Below, one piece after another: positions 1 to 10,892 of a stretch of 64,000 nt of DNA. The DNA comes from Culex pipiens pallens. Its lineage: Eukaryota; Arthropoda; Insecta; Diptera; Culicidae. Positions within the stretch are counted from its first letter, which is position 1. Each line of letters opens with the position of its first letter. The DNA lies in assembly GCF_016801865.2 (NCBI RefSeq), contig NC_068939.1, positions 72,964,100-73,028,099 on the forward strand, read 5' to 3'. Under the pieces are notes generated by a model. The model made no database searches. It was not told the origin of the DNA and saw only the letters and a program-made list of their open reading frames with translations. The position numbers and the translations under genes were made by a program.

Positions 1-72
1 TCCATGGGATCCATGGAACAAGAGAACTGGGCAGAGTGGCCAGAAGTTGGGAATTGTAATATTTGTTTTTAA

Positions 73-1471
73 TTAAGAGCGAGTCCACGAGCAAAGCATA
101 CCCATCTCGCATCGACCTCACCAATCTGCCTGAAATTTCCAGGGGTTGTTTGTACATATAAAACTAGCATCTGGCCAAAATATGAGCACTCTAGGTCAAC
201 GGGAAGTGGGGCAAATCGGGACACAATTTTGAAGGTTCAAAAACGTCAAAAATCTTAAAAAGGCTTTAACTCAGGCAACATTCAATTTAATTTCAAAATT
301 CAAAATGCATCTGAAAGGGCTTAAAAATGCAACAAAATGCAGGGAGAAGCATCCCAATTGGTTAAATCTAAAGGGAGTTATTGGCATTTTAGTGAAAAAA
401 TAGCATAATTTTCAAACTCAAATAAAAAAGTGTTCCATCCAGATATCAACTCGGTTCGACCTGCAGCTTGTAGGGGACATCTGGGACTACCATCTGAGAC
501 TGAGAACGCTTTGGGTAAGGCAGTTTAACATATTAAATAGACACTTTTACTTTTAGTGAATTTTTTAGTTGTAAATTTTTGCTCGGGGAACCCCTTAGAT
601 CAAATTTTCTGGTGATAATTTTATCATATCGTGTTCCTGAGACAATTTCACAATAGAAACATGCATAAAACTTTTAATTTTCATCCATTTTAACCCTTTA
701 AAAAATGAAAGTTTCAAAAAATCTTCGATTCACATTTAATGAAAATCAAGTTCGTTTCCAAGGATACTAGATGACACCAGAAAAAAAGCAGCTTCTTAAT
801 TTTTTTTAACTTTCATTTTTCAAAGGTTTAAAATGGATGAAAATAAACATTTTTATGCATGTTTCTATTGTGAAATTGTCTCAGGAACACGAATATGATA
901 AAATTATTTCCAGAAAATGGGATCTAAGGGGTCCCCCGAGCAAAAATTTACAACCGAAAAATTCACTAAAAGTAAAAGTGTCTATTTAATATGCTAATCG
1001 GCCTTACCCAAAGCGTTCTCAGTCTCAGATGGTAGTCCCAGATGTCCCCTACAAGCTGCAGGTCGAACCGAGTTGATATCTGGATGGAACACTTTTTTAT
1101 TTGAGTTTGAAAATTATGCTATTTTTTCACTAAAAGGCCAATAACTCCCTTTAGATTTAAGTTTTTTTAAAGTTTTATAATCTCGACCCTGCATTTTGTT
1201 GCATTTTTTAAGCCCTTTCAGATGCATTTTGAATTTTAAAATTAAATTGAATTTTGACTAAGTTATAGCCTTTTTAAGATTTTTGACGTTTTTGAACCTT
1301 CAAACTTTGTGTCCCGATTTGCCCCACTTCCCGTTGACCTAGAGTGCTCATATTTTGGCCAGATGCTAGTTTTATATGTACAAACAACCCCTGGAAATTT
1401 CAGGCAGATTGGTGAGGTCCAAACGACGTCCCATACAAAGGGGTATGCCCTGTTCGTGGACTCGCTCTTAA
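73..1471. mobile_element. TTAA-flanked foldback element (family FB1), complete copy
   Basis: The two ends are inverted copies: TTAAGAGCGAGTCCACGA at 73 and its reverse complement ending at 1471. The inverted match continues for about 650 bp on each side, leaving a loop near 720-800. TTAA lies at each end, as expected for piggyBac-like or Sola3-like integration. There is no transposase-sized reading frame, so it is a non-autonomous foldback. The same arm sequence recurs as a fragment at 54730-55042, and the same termini and arm plan are seen in the element at 46068-52787. Confidence 0.85.
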
Positions 1472-3630
1472 TAAGGCCGTAAGATTTTTAAAATTTTGTA
1501 TTTTTCATAATTCGCCCCTTAAACTCAGGGGTCAAGAAGTTTATTTATTAAAATAACTTCAAAATTTCAATGGAAAGAGAAGAAAAAACAATTGAAAACA
1601 ATTATTATTAATAATTTCCCTGTAATGAAAATAATTTTATGGATCATTTGATTTTTTGTGAAATTTTGGTGCAAAATACCACAAAATTCATTTCATTTAA
1701 TTAAATATTTTCGTCACATCTTGGACTTTTTCAAATCGAAAGAATGTCAAACAATTTTCGGATGCATAAATTATTTTCAGAACTTTTTTAATTGAACCAT
1801 GGCATAAAATGTAAATTTATTTTAATCATGAAACAAAAACTTAAAAATTATCTGCATCAGCCTTATTATTTTAAGAACAAGATGTTTTCTTAAGCAAACA
1901 ATTGAACTTAATTTGTTTTTGAAAATTTAATGTAAATTTAAAACATAAAATTAGCATAACTTTTTGTGCATGTTTTTTTTTTAATTTTGGATATTTAATT
2001 GAGTAACAAAATATATTACTAGAAAGCAATCATAATTGATCATTTATAATTTAAATGAAACGAGCTGATTTCTGAAAGACTTTTCAATCATTTAGCGGTT
2101 TGATAATTCTCTTGTTTTAAAGTCCATCTAACGGTTTGATTTCAGTACAAGAAACTGCCATATTCTCTTAAAATAATGGATGATAAAGTATTGAATTAAT
2201 TCGTTTTTTCTTTAAAAAGAAGTAAATTCATTAATCAAATTGTGAAAATTTAACAGGAATTTAAATGTGTAAAACATTTTTTTTCGTATTTCGTTTAAAA
2301 TTTCATGAAGAATTGAAATCAACGAATATCTTTGAATCTGTCCAATTTTAAAAAGCATTGTTTTTATTTCTAAAAAAACAAAAACGCTGGAATATTTTGA
2401 AAACAGCAGTAATTCAATTTCTTTTTAAATTCAATTTGATTTTTGTTTGCAAAGGTAAAAACCAAAATCTCAAATATTGTTCAAATGTTGTTTTAATTCA
2501 ATGATTAATTTGATGTTTGAAAATCATATTTTGATATAATATAAAAAGTGATTGATACAGAAAATATGACAATGGATTCTTCTTCATTTGAAAACGTAAA
2601 ACGTAAAATTGTACAATCCTTCGAAAAATATTTTTAAAGTGTTATAATCTTGACTAAAATTTGAAAAGGGCCACAAATTGAACCATAGCCCCTTTCAAAA
2701 TGTTATTCAGTAATTCAATGTTTTTTTTTGTAAATGCTGTTTAAGTGTCACTTAAAATACTTAAACTTTTATCTTGAAATCTAGAGGAAACCCACCATGT
2801 CTTTGTGGCCAATTTTTTGCCTATATATATTTTTTTATATATTTATGAACAGATCAATAGATAACACAAGATAAAAAGATCTCTGAAAAATATAGAACAT
2901 CTTTTATCTAATATTACGTATTTTGATTGACATTTTGTTTTATTTCTGTATTGGACAGCTGCCAAAATTGTATGAAGAATTGTATGAAAGAACCAAAGAT
3001 TAATTTTGTTTATCATAGGGAAGCATCTAGCAAAGTTTAAGTAAAATTAAATTGAATTCCATTTTTGCTTTTCATAGAGAATTGCCTACATTTTTTTCAA
3101 GTGATTTCAACATATTTTTCAGCAAGTGTAATTTTTAAGTTGCTACTAAGATTTTCGTCAAATTTGTCCTCTTTTTGAGTTATTTACTTTCCAAAATGTC
3201 GCTTGTTCACCTCCATTGGCTCGATTTTACTCCTGATCAAATTATTATTTTTAAAATAAAATTGTTCTTTCATTTTGTCGAGCTCTACAAATGACTTGGG
3301 GATACCATCCCGACGAAAGGTGAATTGTTAGCGCTAAAAACTTATTTCTTGGAAATAACCTCGACTGATCACAAAATGGTGCTCCTTTTGACGCTGATAA
3401 TATATTCTTCAAAGTTCAAAAAGTTTTGTCATCATGAATTTTAAACTTTGGTGCAAGTGATGTGCTTTTGGTCAAAAACAAAAAAAGTGGAAATAACAAA
3501 TTTGTTTCCTCTCTGAAATAATTAATATATATATTTTTGCAGTTGACATTTTTACAGTAAATTTCAAGCCTTTTTCCAAATGTGGAATCAAAGAATCTAG
3601 AATTATTTTGTACATAATGGATTTAGATTT
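1472..3630. other. AT-rich upstream non-coding stretch
   Basis: No gene is recognisable. The stretch is A+T-rich with poly-A/T runs and no long reading frame. Around 2950-3010 there is a short, diverged fragment (GGACAGCTGCCAAAATTGTA and following bases) of the foldback family found complete at 58340-60213. Nothing else stands out. Confidence 0.6.
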
Positions 3631-4323
3631 TAAATGAAACCAAAAAAGTTATTCTGGCATCCCTGCCCCTCCAGAATCCGTGAGACCCAACCGTTTTCTT
3701 CCCGTCTCCGGGGTCTGTCCGAAACTGTTTTTGTCTTACGACCAGCGCTCCTCTACCCGGGAATGAATATGATTGTTTTCACTCCCTCCGTCGTCGTCGT
3801 CGTCGGTCATCCCCGCGACGTTCTTCTTCTGCTGCTGCTCTGCTACTCTGTGTTGTTGATTTTGGACCTGGCTGGCGACTGAAAACCTGGAAATAAATGA
3901 CTGTGAAATTTTCATTTTCACGGCTCATAATCTCTTTCTTTCTTGTGTTTTTTTTTTTCTGGTTGACGAGACTTGGGTCTTTTTCTTCTTCTTCTTAGTT
4001 TCCACTCTCACTCGCTGAACTCGATTGATGATCTGTCGAAAAAAAGTAAAACAAAAATCTTGTCTAAAAATTTACCCTGGAATGCCTCCACCAGCTGAAC
4101 AGAAGCTTCACGCACCGCGCGTGAGGAGAGGAAAGTTAATCAAATTGAGCTAATTATGTTTATTTAATTTTCTAATCATATAATTCCCTTGCGCTTACTC
4201 ACTTACCCAATTTTTCTATCATCTCGACTATTTTCCATGATTACCTGGCCGCGGTTGCTGCTACCTGTTTCGTCTGCGCGATTATTGGCCGAAATTGCTG
4301 CTGCTCGCTGAATTCTTCAAACC
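3631..4323 (+). promoter_or_regulatory. Probable 5' flank / 5' UTR of the T-box gene
   Basis: Composition shifts here from AT-rich repeat DNA to unique, GC-richer sequence with trinucleotide runs (a CGTCGT run near 3788, CTTCTT and CTGCTG runs near 3820-3840, and TTCTTCTTCTTCTTAG ending near 3998). The last resembles a splice acceptor, so a 5' UTR exon could begin near 4000. No clear TATA box or initiator could be assigned. An in-frame TGA lies four codons before the ATG at 4324, which supports that ATG as a genuine start and this region as untranslated. Confidence 0.45.
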
Positions 4324-4528
4324 ATGCCAAATAATTACCGGGCCCCGGATTATTACGACCAGATCCTTTCCCGTCGATGCTGCCGGTGCCGATTCCTCAG
4401 ATGCACGCGATGGCCCTGCCACCGCGCTACCAGCAGCTTCCGGGTGTCGAGATGAAGCTCCAGAACAAGGAGCTGTGGCGGGACTTTCACAAGATCGGCA
4501 CCGAGATGATCATCACCAAGTGTGGGCG
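4324..4528 (+). CDS. Doc: T-box transcription factor (Dorsocross-like), exon 1
   Basis: This exon encodes the N-terminus and the start of a T-box DNA-binding domain of a nuclear transcription factor. From 4377 to the donor it reads MLPVPIPQMHAMALPPRYQQ and then LPGVEMKLQNKELW and FHKIGTEMIITKCGR. The VE(M/V)KL..ELW..FHK.GTEMIITK pattern is the classic T-box beginning. A Cys replaces the usual Ser in ITKSGRR. The donor GTAAGT starts at 4529 and splits an Arg codon (phase 2), matching exon 2. The best start is the ATG at 4324 (context CAAACCATG, with an in-frame TGA four codons upstream), giving MPNNYRAPDYYDQILS. That frame then breaks: a three-C run at 4370-4372 appears to be one base short of joining the 4377 frame. 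Either the window carries a frameshift or assembly error, or translation starts at 4377. Assignment as T-box is certain; Dorsocross is likely. Confidence 0.85.
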
Positions 4529-4534
4529 GTAAGT

Positions 4535-5929
4535 CGAATGAAATTGTTTTAAGTTAAGATCTAGTAAAAACTTGGACTTATTTGCTAAAGACCTTTGAAG
4601 AATACAATGATTTAAAAGCGAAGAATAGACAAACTGAATAATGTTACTGCCAATGATACGTTTTTTTCCTAAATCATAAAATGACCACAAAGTTCCTCAA
4701 AAACAGACATTTTCGAACCTTGAACGGCAGCTTCCTAGTCTTCAAAAGCAAGTGAATATCACCGAAAAAGGTCATGTTCGTCACATTATTGCTCTGTCGC
4801 CTGATAAGAGCCATTATTCGGAAAGGACTCCGGTCAAGAAAGGATCGGCTTTGATGCGTCCCTCGATACAATAGGGTGGTGCGTGACCATAAAAATAACA
4901 GAAAATCAGAATCACTCAAAATTATATTTTTTACGCTTTGAAAATAAAATTGATTTCGAATTTTGCAAAATAGTTATTGTGGAGACTGCGTCTCCCACGT
5001 GACGGGATCTCCGGCGTGGCCGAGCCACCACCGGGCTGTTCGACCGCTGCTGAGGAACTGGCTGTGCTGCCGAACCAGGGGGGCGACATCTATATCTCAC
5101 TACAGGCAGCTCGCCCGTAGCCAACACAAGCTGTCAACTTCGGCACTGGAACAAAAGGGAACTGTCAACTTCGGCGCCAGCACAAAAGAACAGCTGTTCG
5201 TTACGGAACCAAAACAAAGCAACTGCGCACTGTAAAAAAGTACAAAAACTGCAGGCATAAAATAGAAATAAAGTAATTATTGTTTTTATGTAAAATTTTA
5301 CCGCAATGTACGTTTAAAAGTTAGTGTATGTTTTTGAGGTGATTTTTATCAATTAATTTGCAAAATAAACTACTAAAGTTGGGATTAATAAGCACACATC
5401 CGGCCGATGACCTCATTTAAAGTTGTACTTTTATCACATGAAACGTTTAACTTAACTACTGAGTAATTTGACTTCTACTACAGTAATTCTTATAACAAAA
5501 ATTTAATTTTTAATAAAAGAAATATTTTTGTTTTCACTGTGCGCAGTTTGCGCGCGTTATCAATCTCAATCACCCTAGATGGCGGCCTTTAGCATCCCCC
5601 TGTGCCGAACGCTGACAGCTGTGTGTGTTGACGTGCGGAGGCAGGGGGTTGACATCCATGCACACGCATTAAGATCCATAGACAGGGGGGGCACTATGCG
5701 GGCCCACACAGTTATAGCTATAATATGTTTGTGCGCCCTTTTTAAATGTGGCTCCTGATTATGTATTTAAATCACAATCCAATTTTGTACAAGAACACTC
5801 AAGCACTTATGAAAATGTTTGAAACACGTTTAAAAAGAGTATTTTTTTAATATTCAAAGGTCAAGAATGAAATTACATAATAGGAAGTAAGTTTTCAAAA
5901 TGTTTAAAATGGCATTTATAATAAAGTAT
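4535..5929. other. Intronic non-coding DNA with two GC-rich patches
   Basis: Patches at about 4975-5235 and 5535-5710 are GC-rich. The first contains the direct repeat CTGTCAACTTCGGC (near 5131 and 5164). AACTGCGCAC near 5221 is matched in inverted form by GTGCGCAGTT near 5540, so 4.9-5.7 kb may be an old, degraded inverted-repeat element. A 90-codon open frame across 4963-5235 resembles no protein I know. No promoter or RNA gene is recognised. Confidence 0.4.
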
Positions 5930-6488
5930 GGCGTCATCCATAAAGTATGTCACGCTAAAATTGGCCAAAATTAACCCCCCCTCCCCCCTATGTCACACTT
6001 TGTCACGCTGGCTCCAACCCCCCTTTGAAAAGAACGTCACATTCTGTTGACCCCCCCCCCTCGATATTGATTTTTTGAATAATTATAACATGATTTATAA
6101 ATAGAATTATTTATAAATTCGGAGTAAAATCGAGAAAGTTTTTAATTTTTACAGGTTGTGTTTAGATTTTTATTTTTATTTTGTTGAATGTTGTAGTGAT
6201 AGAAATAGCCACCAACATTTTTTTGAAAATCTGATGATATAAGCATATTAAATCTCGCATTGAAAACTCTGTTTCTTAAAGCCTTGTGTCGTGTTTGATT
6301 TATGAGTAAATTTTATAAAAAAAAAATATTTTCAGATATATTCTTTGACTGAATTTTCAGTATTCAGGAAATAGCCTAGCGTGACGTCACGGTCTCACGG
6401 ACCCCCCCTCTCCCCCTTGTCACACTTTGTCACGCTTGCGACAACCCCCCTCCCCCCCTAGAGCGTGACGTACTTTATGGATGACGCC
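5930..6488. mobile_element. 559-bp MITE with C-run subterminal modules
   Basis: Inverted termini: GGCGTCATCCATAAAGTA at 5930 and its reverse complement ending at 6488, extending inward to about 27 bp (through GTCACGCT). The flanks repeat TAT (5927-5929 and 6489-6491); TA cannot be excluded as the true TSD. Just inside each terminus lies a module with long C runs and the phrase TGTCACACTTTGTCACGC. These modules are in the same orientation on both sides although the ends are inverted. No coding capacity. Confidence 0.8.
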
Positions 6489-7508
6489 TATGATAAATGA
6501 TGTACCAGAAACTTCAACATTATTTTGAAGATTTAAAAAAAAGTAAACAATGAAAAAAAAAACATCGAAAATTTAAGAAAATAATTATCATAAAAAAAAT
6601 TAATCTCGAAAATAATTGAACGCTATTTAAGAACATTCTTTGGCTATTTTTTTTAATATTATGAAAAAAGTTCATTATAAATTTGAAAGCTTCTGGAACT
6701 TTTAAAATGGTGTTTGAGAATAACAAAGAGTACTATTGAAAATTACAAAATCTTCAAAAATATTAAAGATTCTTGGAGAAACTTTAGTTATCTTGCAATA
6801 ACTCAAATAGTCTTAAATAATCTAATAAAGAATCTCAAAGAATTTAGAATAATATAAACGAAACTTAACGGATCTTAAAGTATTTTAAAGAATCTTAGAG
6901 AATCTTAAAGTTTCTTAACGAATCTTGAAGAACTTTAAATAACCTTGATATGATCTAAAAAGTCTTCAATAGTTTCAGAGATTCTGAAAGAATCTTTTCG
7001 TATCTTTAAAAATCTTAACGAATGTTAAAAAATCTTATCGAATTTTAATGAACCTTGACAGAACTTAAGGAATTTTAAATCATATTATATCATCTTGAAA
7101 TGACTTAAAGAGTTCTATAAAATCATTAGGAATCTCAAAAGATTTTAACGAATCTTAACGATAAATTGCTAATCTTAAAGAATCTTAACGAATCTTAACG
7201 AATCTCAAAAAGTCTTAAAATCGTATCGTATTACTTTTAATCCAACCGAATCCTAACAGATCTTAAAAAATAAGTTTTCTTGAAATGACATAAAAAGTTA
7301 TTCTGAATCTTAACGAATCTTTAAGAATCTTAACGAAACCTAACGATACGTAAGTTATCTCAAAGAATCTTATCGAATCTTAAATAATCTTATCAAAGCT
7401 TAAACTATCTTATCAAATTAAAAAAAATCTTAACGAAACATAAAAAATTTAAAATAAACCTTTTCGAATATCAACCAGTCTTATTTTTTTAACGAATCTT
7501 TTAGATCC

Positions 7509-7916
7509 TTAACATTCCAACGCCCAAGGCTCCAAAAAAGTTGGAACGGTAACTTCAACTCGCTGGTTCTCTTTGCAGAACTCAATTTGATCAAATCTGT
7601 AATTTTTGCGATCAAAAACATCGTTCCAACTTTTTTTTTCGCGTGTAAAAAAAAATCGCCAAAAATTCCGCGGAGGCAGTTGTTTAAAAAAAAGGTGGAA
7701 CGATGTTTTTGGTCGCAGAAATTACAGATTTGATCAAATTGAGTTCTGCAAAGTTCTAGGATCATCTAGACATTCTTACAAATCACTGGAAACAAGAATC
7801 GTCCCGATTGGTTGAGTAATGCCCGAGAACCAGCGAGTTGAAGTTACCGTTCCACCTTTTTTGGGAGGCTTGGGCGTCCGTATAAGTTGGACATGCGTTG
7901 GGCGTTCCAGTGTTAA
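7509..7916. mobile_element. TTAA-flanked MITE, copy 1 (GTTGGGCGTTCCAGTG family)
   Basis: TTAACATTCCAACGCCCAA at the left and TTGGGCGTTCCAGTGTTAA at the right are inverted, with TTAA at both extremes. Subterminal GTTGGAACGGTAACTTCAAC is inverted in the other arm. Homologous copies are at 33229-33564 and 57117-57597, all bounded by TTAA, so this is a piggyBac-type non-autonomous family. The left arm of this copy lacks about 60 bp that the right arm has. Confidence 0.85.
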
Positions 7917-9309
7917 GAAACAAATTAAAAAGTCTTAGTAGTTTTAAAAATCTTAGCGATTCTTATAGAATATTATTTTATCACATCTTAATTATTTTTT
8001 AATAATCTTGAAATGACTTGAAGAGTCTTAACAAATCTTAACGAATCTTAACGATTAGTAAATTATCTCAAAGAAGCTTAACGAATCTGATAAAGTCTTA
8101 TTGTATCACATCTTAATAAATTTTAAAAACTCCTAGTATATCGTAAATAGCATTACGTAATCTCGAAATGACTTAAAGAGTCTTAACAAATCTTAACAAA
8201 TCTTAACCAATCTTAACGGTTAGCAAATTATCTCAAAGGAGCTTAACGAATCATAAAGTATCTTACAGATATTAAAGAATTTTATCAAATCTAAACAAAT
8301 CTTTAGGAAACTTATAGAATGTAAGTAAATCTCTTCAAATTTAATGAATTTTGATTTTTTTAACCTATTTTAAGAACCTTAAATAATCTTCAAATAAATT
8401 AAATAGCCTTATAAGTCTTCAAAAATCTTAAGGCCGATGCAAATATTTAAAAAAGTTTTTGTCCCTCGGCCCTGGCCGAGGTCAAGGGGGGGGGGGGGCA
8501 AAAAAATAAAAAAATAAAAAAAGTGTTTTAAAATGCATTTTACACTAGTTCAGTTGTTTTGCAATCATTAGATTTCAAAAAATCTAAGATCTGACAAAAA
8601 CTAAAATTGTATCGAAAAAAAAAAAATTTGCATCGAAAATTTTCAAAAAATCTTAAGATTTTTTAATAACCCAAAACATGCTAAAAAGTCAAAGTAGTTA
8701 TGTCACAGACATAACCGGAATGGCGTAGACTACGTAAAGTTAAGATGTGTGGGTTTGGTGAGAATCAAATCGGGTAGCAAGTTGTTTAACTTTCGACATT
8801 TTCGAAAAAATGAAATTTTCAATATGATTAAAAAGACTAATAAATTTTTAGCATTTCTAAGCATGAATCAATACATAATTATTGATTTTGAAGGTAAACG
8901 AGAGCAAAAGATGATAAAACCCATATTTGCCTCCCGCGGTGGGCTTGTTTCGGTGGCAAATTTGCTACCCTAGCGGTGGCGATGACGGAGTTTTTTCAAG
9001 GTGGCAAATTTGATCTCGGTATTTATAAGCCGGATGCAAAATTTGATTTGCACTCCAGCGTTGCAGATGCCCTGAGGGCACAAGCACTAACAATTGGGAA
9101 TTGATTGCGTTTATTGGATGAATTTTTGCAAGAATGCTAAGAGCAGAATGGGGGGAGGGCAGAGGGGTTGGGGGCGAGAGCATTCCGTCGCCCCCGAAAA
9201 CCAAAATTTGTTCCTGAAATTTAAATTGAAATTTTTGCAGTTCGCTGCCTCGTCCCGGGGATGAGGGCAACTCTTTCAACAGTTTGGAATTGAATACGAC
9301 GTAACTCTT

Positions 9310-9387
9310 TCAGAAGCGCTCGTCGCGAATGTGACGAGCTAGTTGGATGTCCACAACCATGGCTTGACCCACGAGAGGCTTTTTGGC
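9310..9387 (-). pseudogene. Histone H3 C-terminus-like fragment
   Basis: Read on the minus strand, the codons give DIQLARHIRDERF followed directly by a stop at 9310-9312, preceded by AKKPLVGQAMVV. The end of histone H3 is DIQLARRIRGERA-stop, so 10 of 13 residues and the stop position agree, and an AK(K/R) pair lies upstream as in H3. The rest of H3 is not recognisable in any frame, so this is a remnant or captured fragment inside the 8432-10251 element, not a working histone gene. A short chance match cannot be fully excluded. Confidence 0.45.
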
Positions 9388-9680
9388 AGAAGGCAGCAGG
9401 CGCGCGCCTCATCTTGTTGATGCCTCGTCCCGGGTGGGACGAGGGACGAGGAGTGAAGCAACTCCGAAGAGTTGGGAAGTCTTCACCCCCTACCACGAAA
9501 GATCCAAAAGGTCCGGCCATCGAGAGGCAACTGGCTGAAGGTGACGACGAGAAGGCGATGCGCACTTCTTTTCCAGTCCTGGTCCCTCTCTCCTGCTGCT
9601 GCTCTGGGCTGAGCTTTGCTGCTGCTGCTGCTGCCGGTCCGACGTCTGAGACGTGAATGATAGAATGGGCTGAGCGCGCG

Positions 9681-9693
9681 TTCTTATATATGA
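9681..9693 (-). promoter_or_regulatory. TATA-like motif upstream of the histone-like remnant
   Basis: The minus strand reads TCATATATAAGAA, a good TATA box, followed by GC-rich sequence leading toward 9387. It is consistent with a captured host promoter, though function is unproven. Confidence 0.4.
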
Positions 9694-10664
9694 TTTCGGT
9701 CCGCTACTTCCCCTCCTTTTTCGCGACCGACACTCGGTCGCGTTGCTCGGATGATTTTCCCCTCAAAATAGGTACTTGACATTCCCGTCCGTGAGTGGGA
9801 AGCGCTCATTTTGCTTGCAAAATCTCTGCATTTTGAAAACATTTTAAAACATTCAATTGTTTCAACAGTTAAACTATTTTGCCAACAATGAAAGTTTTAT
9901 AGCAAATTGCTGAATAATTTTCGAATCGAATGGAACCAAAATCGTGCCGATTCGATTTGAGGGAAGGAAGATATAAGCGATTGACGGATGACGCAATATT
10001 CCAGGGCCTTCGGCCCGGGTTTTTTGGAATGGCACCCCAGTACCTTCAACAAAGACGTAAGTCTACGTCAAAATGATTTTAAACGCAGGAGAATGTATTT
10101 TTATTTTATTTCAGCTGGTTGCACTTGAATTTTCACTGAAATTTTGAATTTTATTGTAAAAATATTTTTTTGCCCCCTGATTTTTCGGGCCAATTTTGAA
10201 GGGGGGGGGGGGGGGGGGTGACAAAAACTTTTAAAAATATTTGTACCAGCCTAATGAATCTTAAATAATCTTATTGTATCGCATCTTAATAAAGCCTTAA
10301 AAATCTGGTTGTATCTTAACGACTTAACGACTCTTAATGAAATTTAAGAAATTTTTGTAAACTTTTGCATCTTTTGAAACATTTGAATTTTTCTTTTTAA
10401 AATTTATCTCCGGAATCATTTTTTCGAATTTTTTAATTCAAATAAATGCTAAAAATATGATTTATTACTGCAATTAACTTTATAAATAAGGAATCTTTTG
10501 TATTTGTATTTGTATAATGCTAAGGATATAAAAATACTGTTATACACATTTAATTTTTTTTTATTAATATCATTAATTTAATAATTAAGGAATCTTTTGA
10601 ATCTCTTGAATAATTTGAATCTAGCAAATCTTTTTAATGATTAAAATATCTTCATCGTCGTCAT

Positions 10665-10892
10665 TTGAATCATTTGAACCATTTGAATCATTTGAATCAT
10701 TTGAATCATTTGAATCATTTGAATCATTTGAATCATTTGAATCATTTGAATCATTTGAATCATTTGAATCATTTGAATCATTTGAATCATTTGAATCATT
10801 TGAATCATTTGAATCATTTGAATCATTTGAATCATTTGAATCATTTGAATCATTTGAATCATTTGAATCATTTGAATCATTTGAATTATTTA
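10665..10892. repeat. 9-bp minisatellite (ATTTGAATC)n, about 25 copies
   Basis: A nearly perfect head-to-tail array of the 9-mer CATTTGAAT, with slightly diverged copies at the two edges. Because 9 is a multiple of 3, several frames stay open over the array; these are artefacts of the repeat, not genes. Confidence 0.95.

Larger units (their letters stand above)
8432..10251. mobile_element. 1.8-kb TAA-flanked element (PIF/Harbinger-like) carrying foreign GC-rich DNA
   Basis: The left end GGCCGATGCAAATATTT and the right end AAATATTTGTACCAGCC are inverted, and TAA flanks both sides (8429-8431, 10252-10254). Removing the element restores the surrounding degenerate repeat in register (ATCTTAATGAATCTTAA). 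Near both ends are long G runs (13 near 8487, 18 near 10201) next to an A/T-rich TIR segment. The GC-rich core at 9200-9780 looks unlike the rest and contains a histone-H3-like fragment and a TATA-like motif. A 3-bp TWA duplication is typical of PIF/Harbinger; no transposase is visible. Confidence 0.75.
6760..10345. repeat. Degenerate AATCTTAACG-type tandem repeat tract
   Basis: From about 6760 onwards the sequence is a diffuse, roughly 10-bp-period repeat of GAATCTTAACGAATCTTAAA-like words. It is interrupted by the TTAA element at 7509-7916 and by the element at 8432-10251, and resumes in register at 10252 (ATGAATCTTAAATAATC) before fading near 10345. The tract is old and diverged. Confidence 0.75.

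Noticed and set aside
4963..5235. 90-codon GC-rich open frame
   Set aside because: No similarity to any family I know, contains internal direct repeats, and a competing frame lies on the other strand.
9221..9565. 114-codon minus-strand frame in the GC-rich core of the 8432-10251 element
   Set aside because: The histone-like residues are in another frame; this frame shows only compositionally biased sequence.
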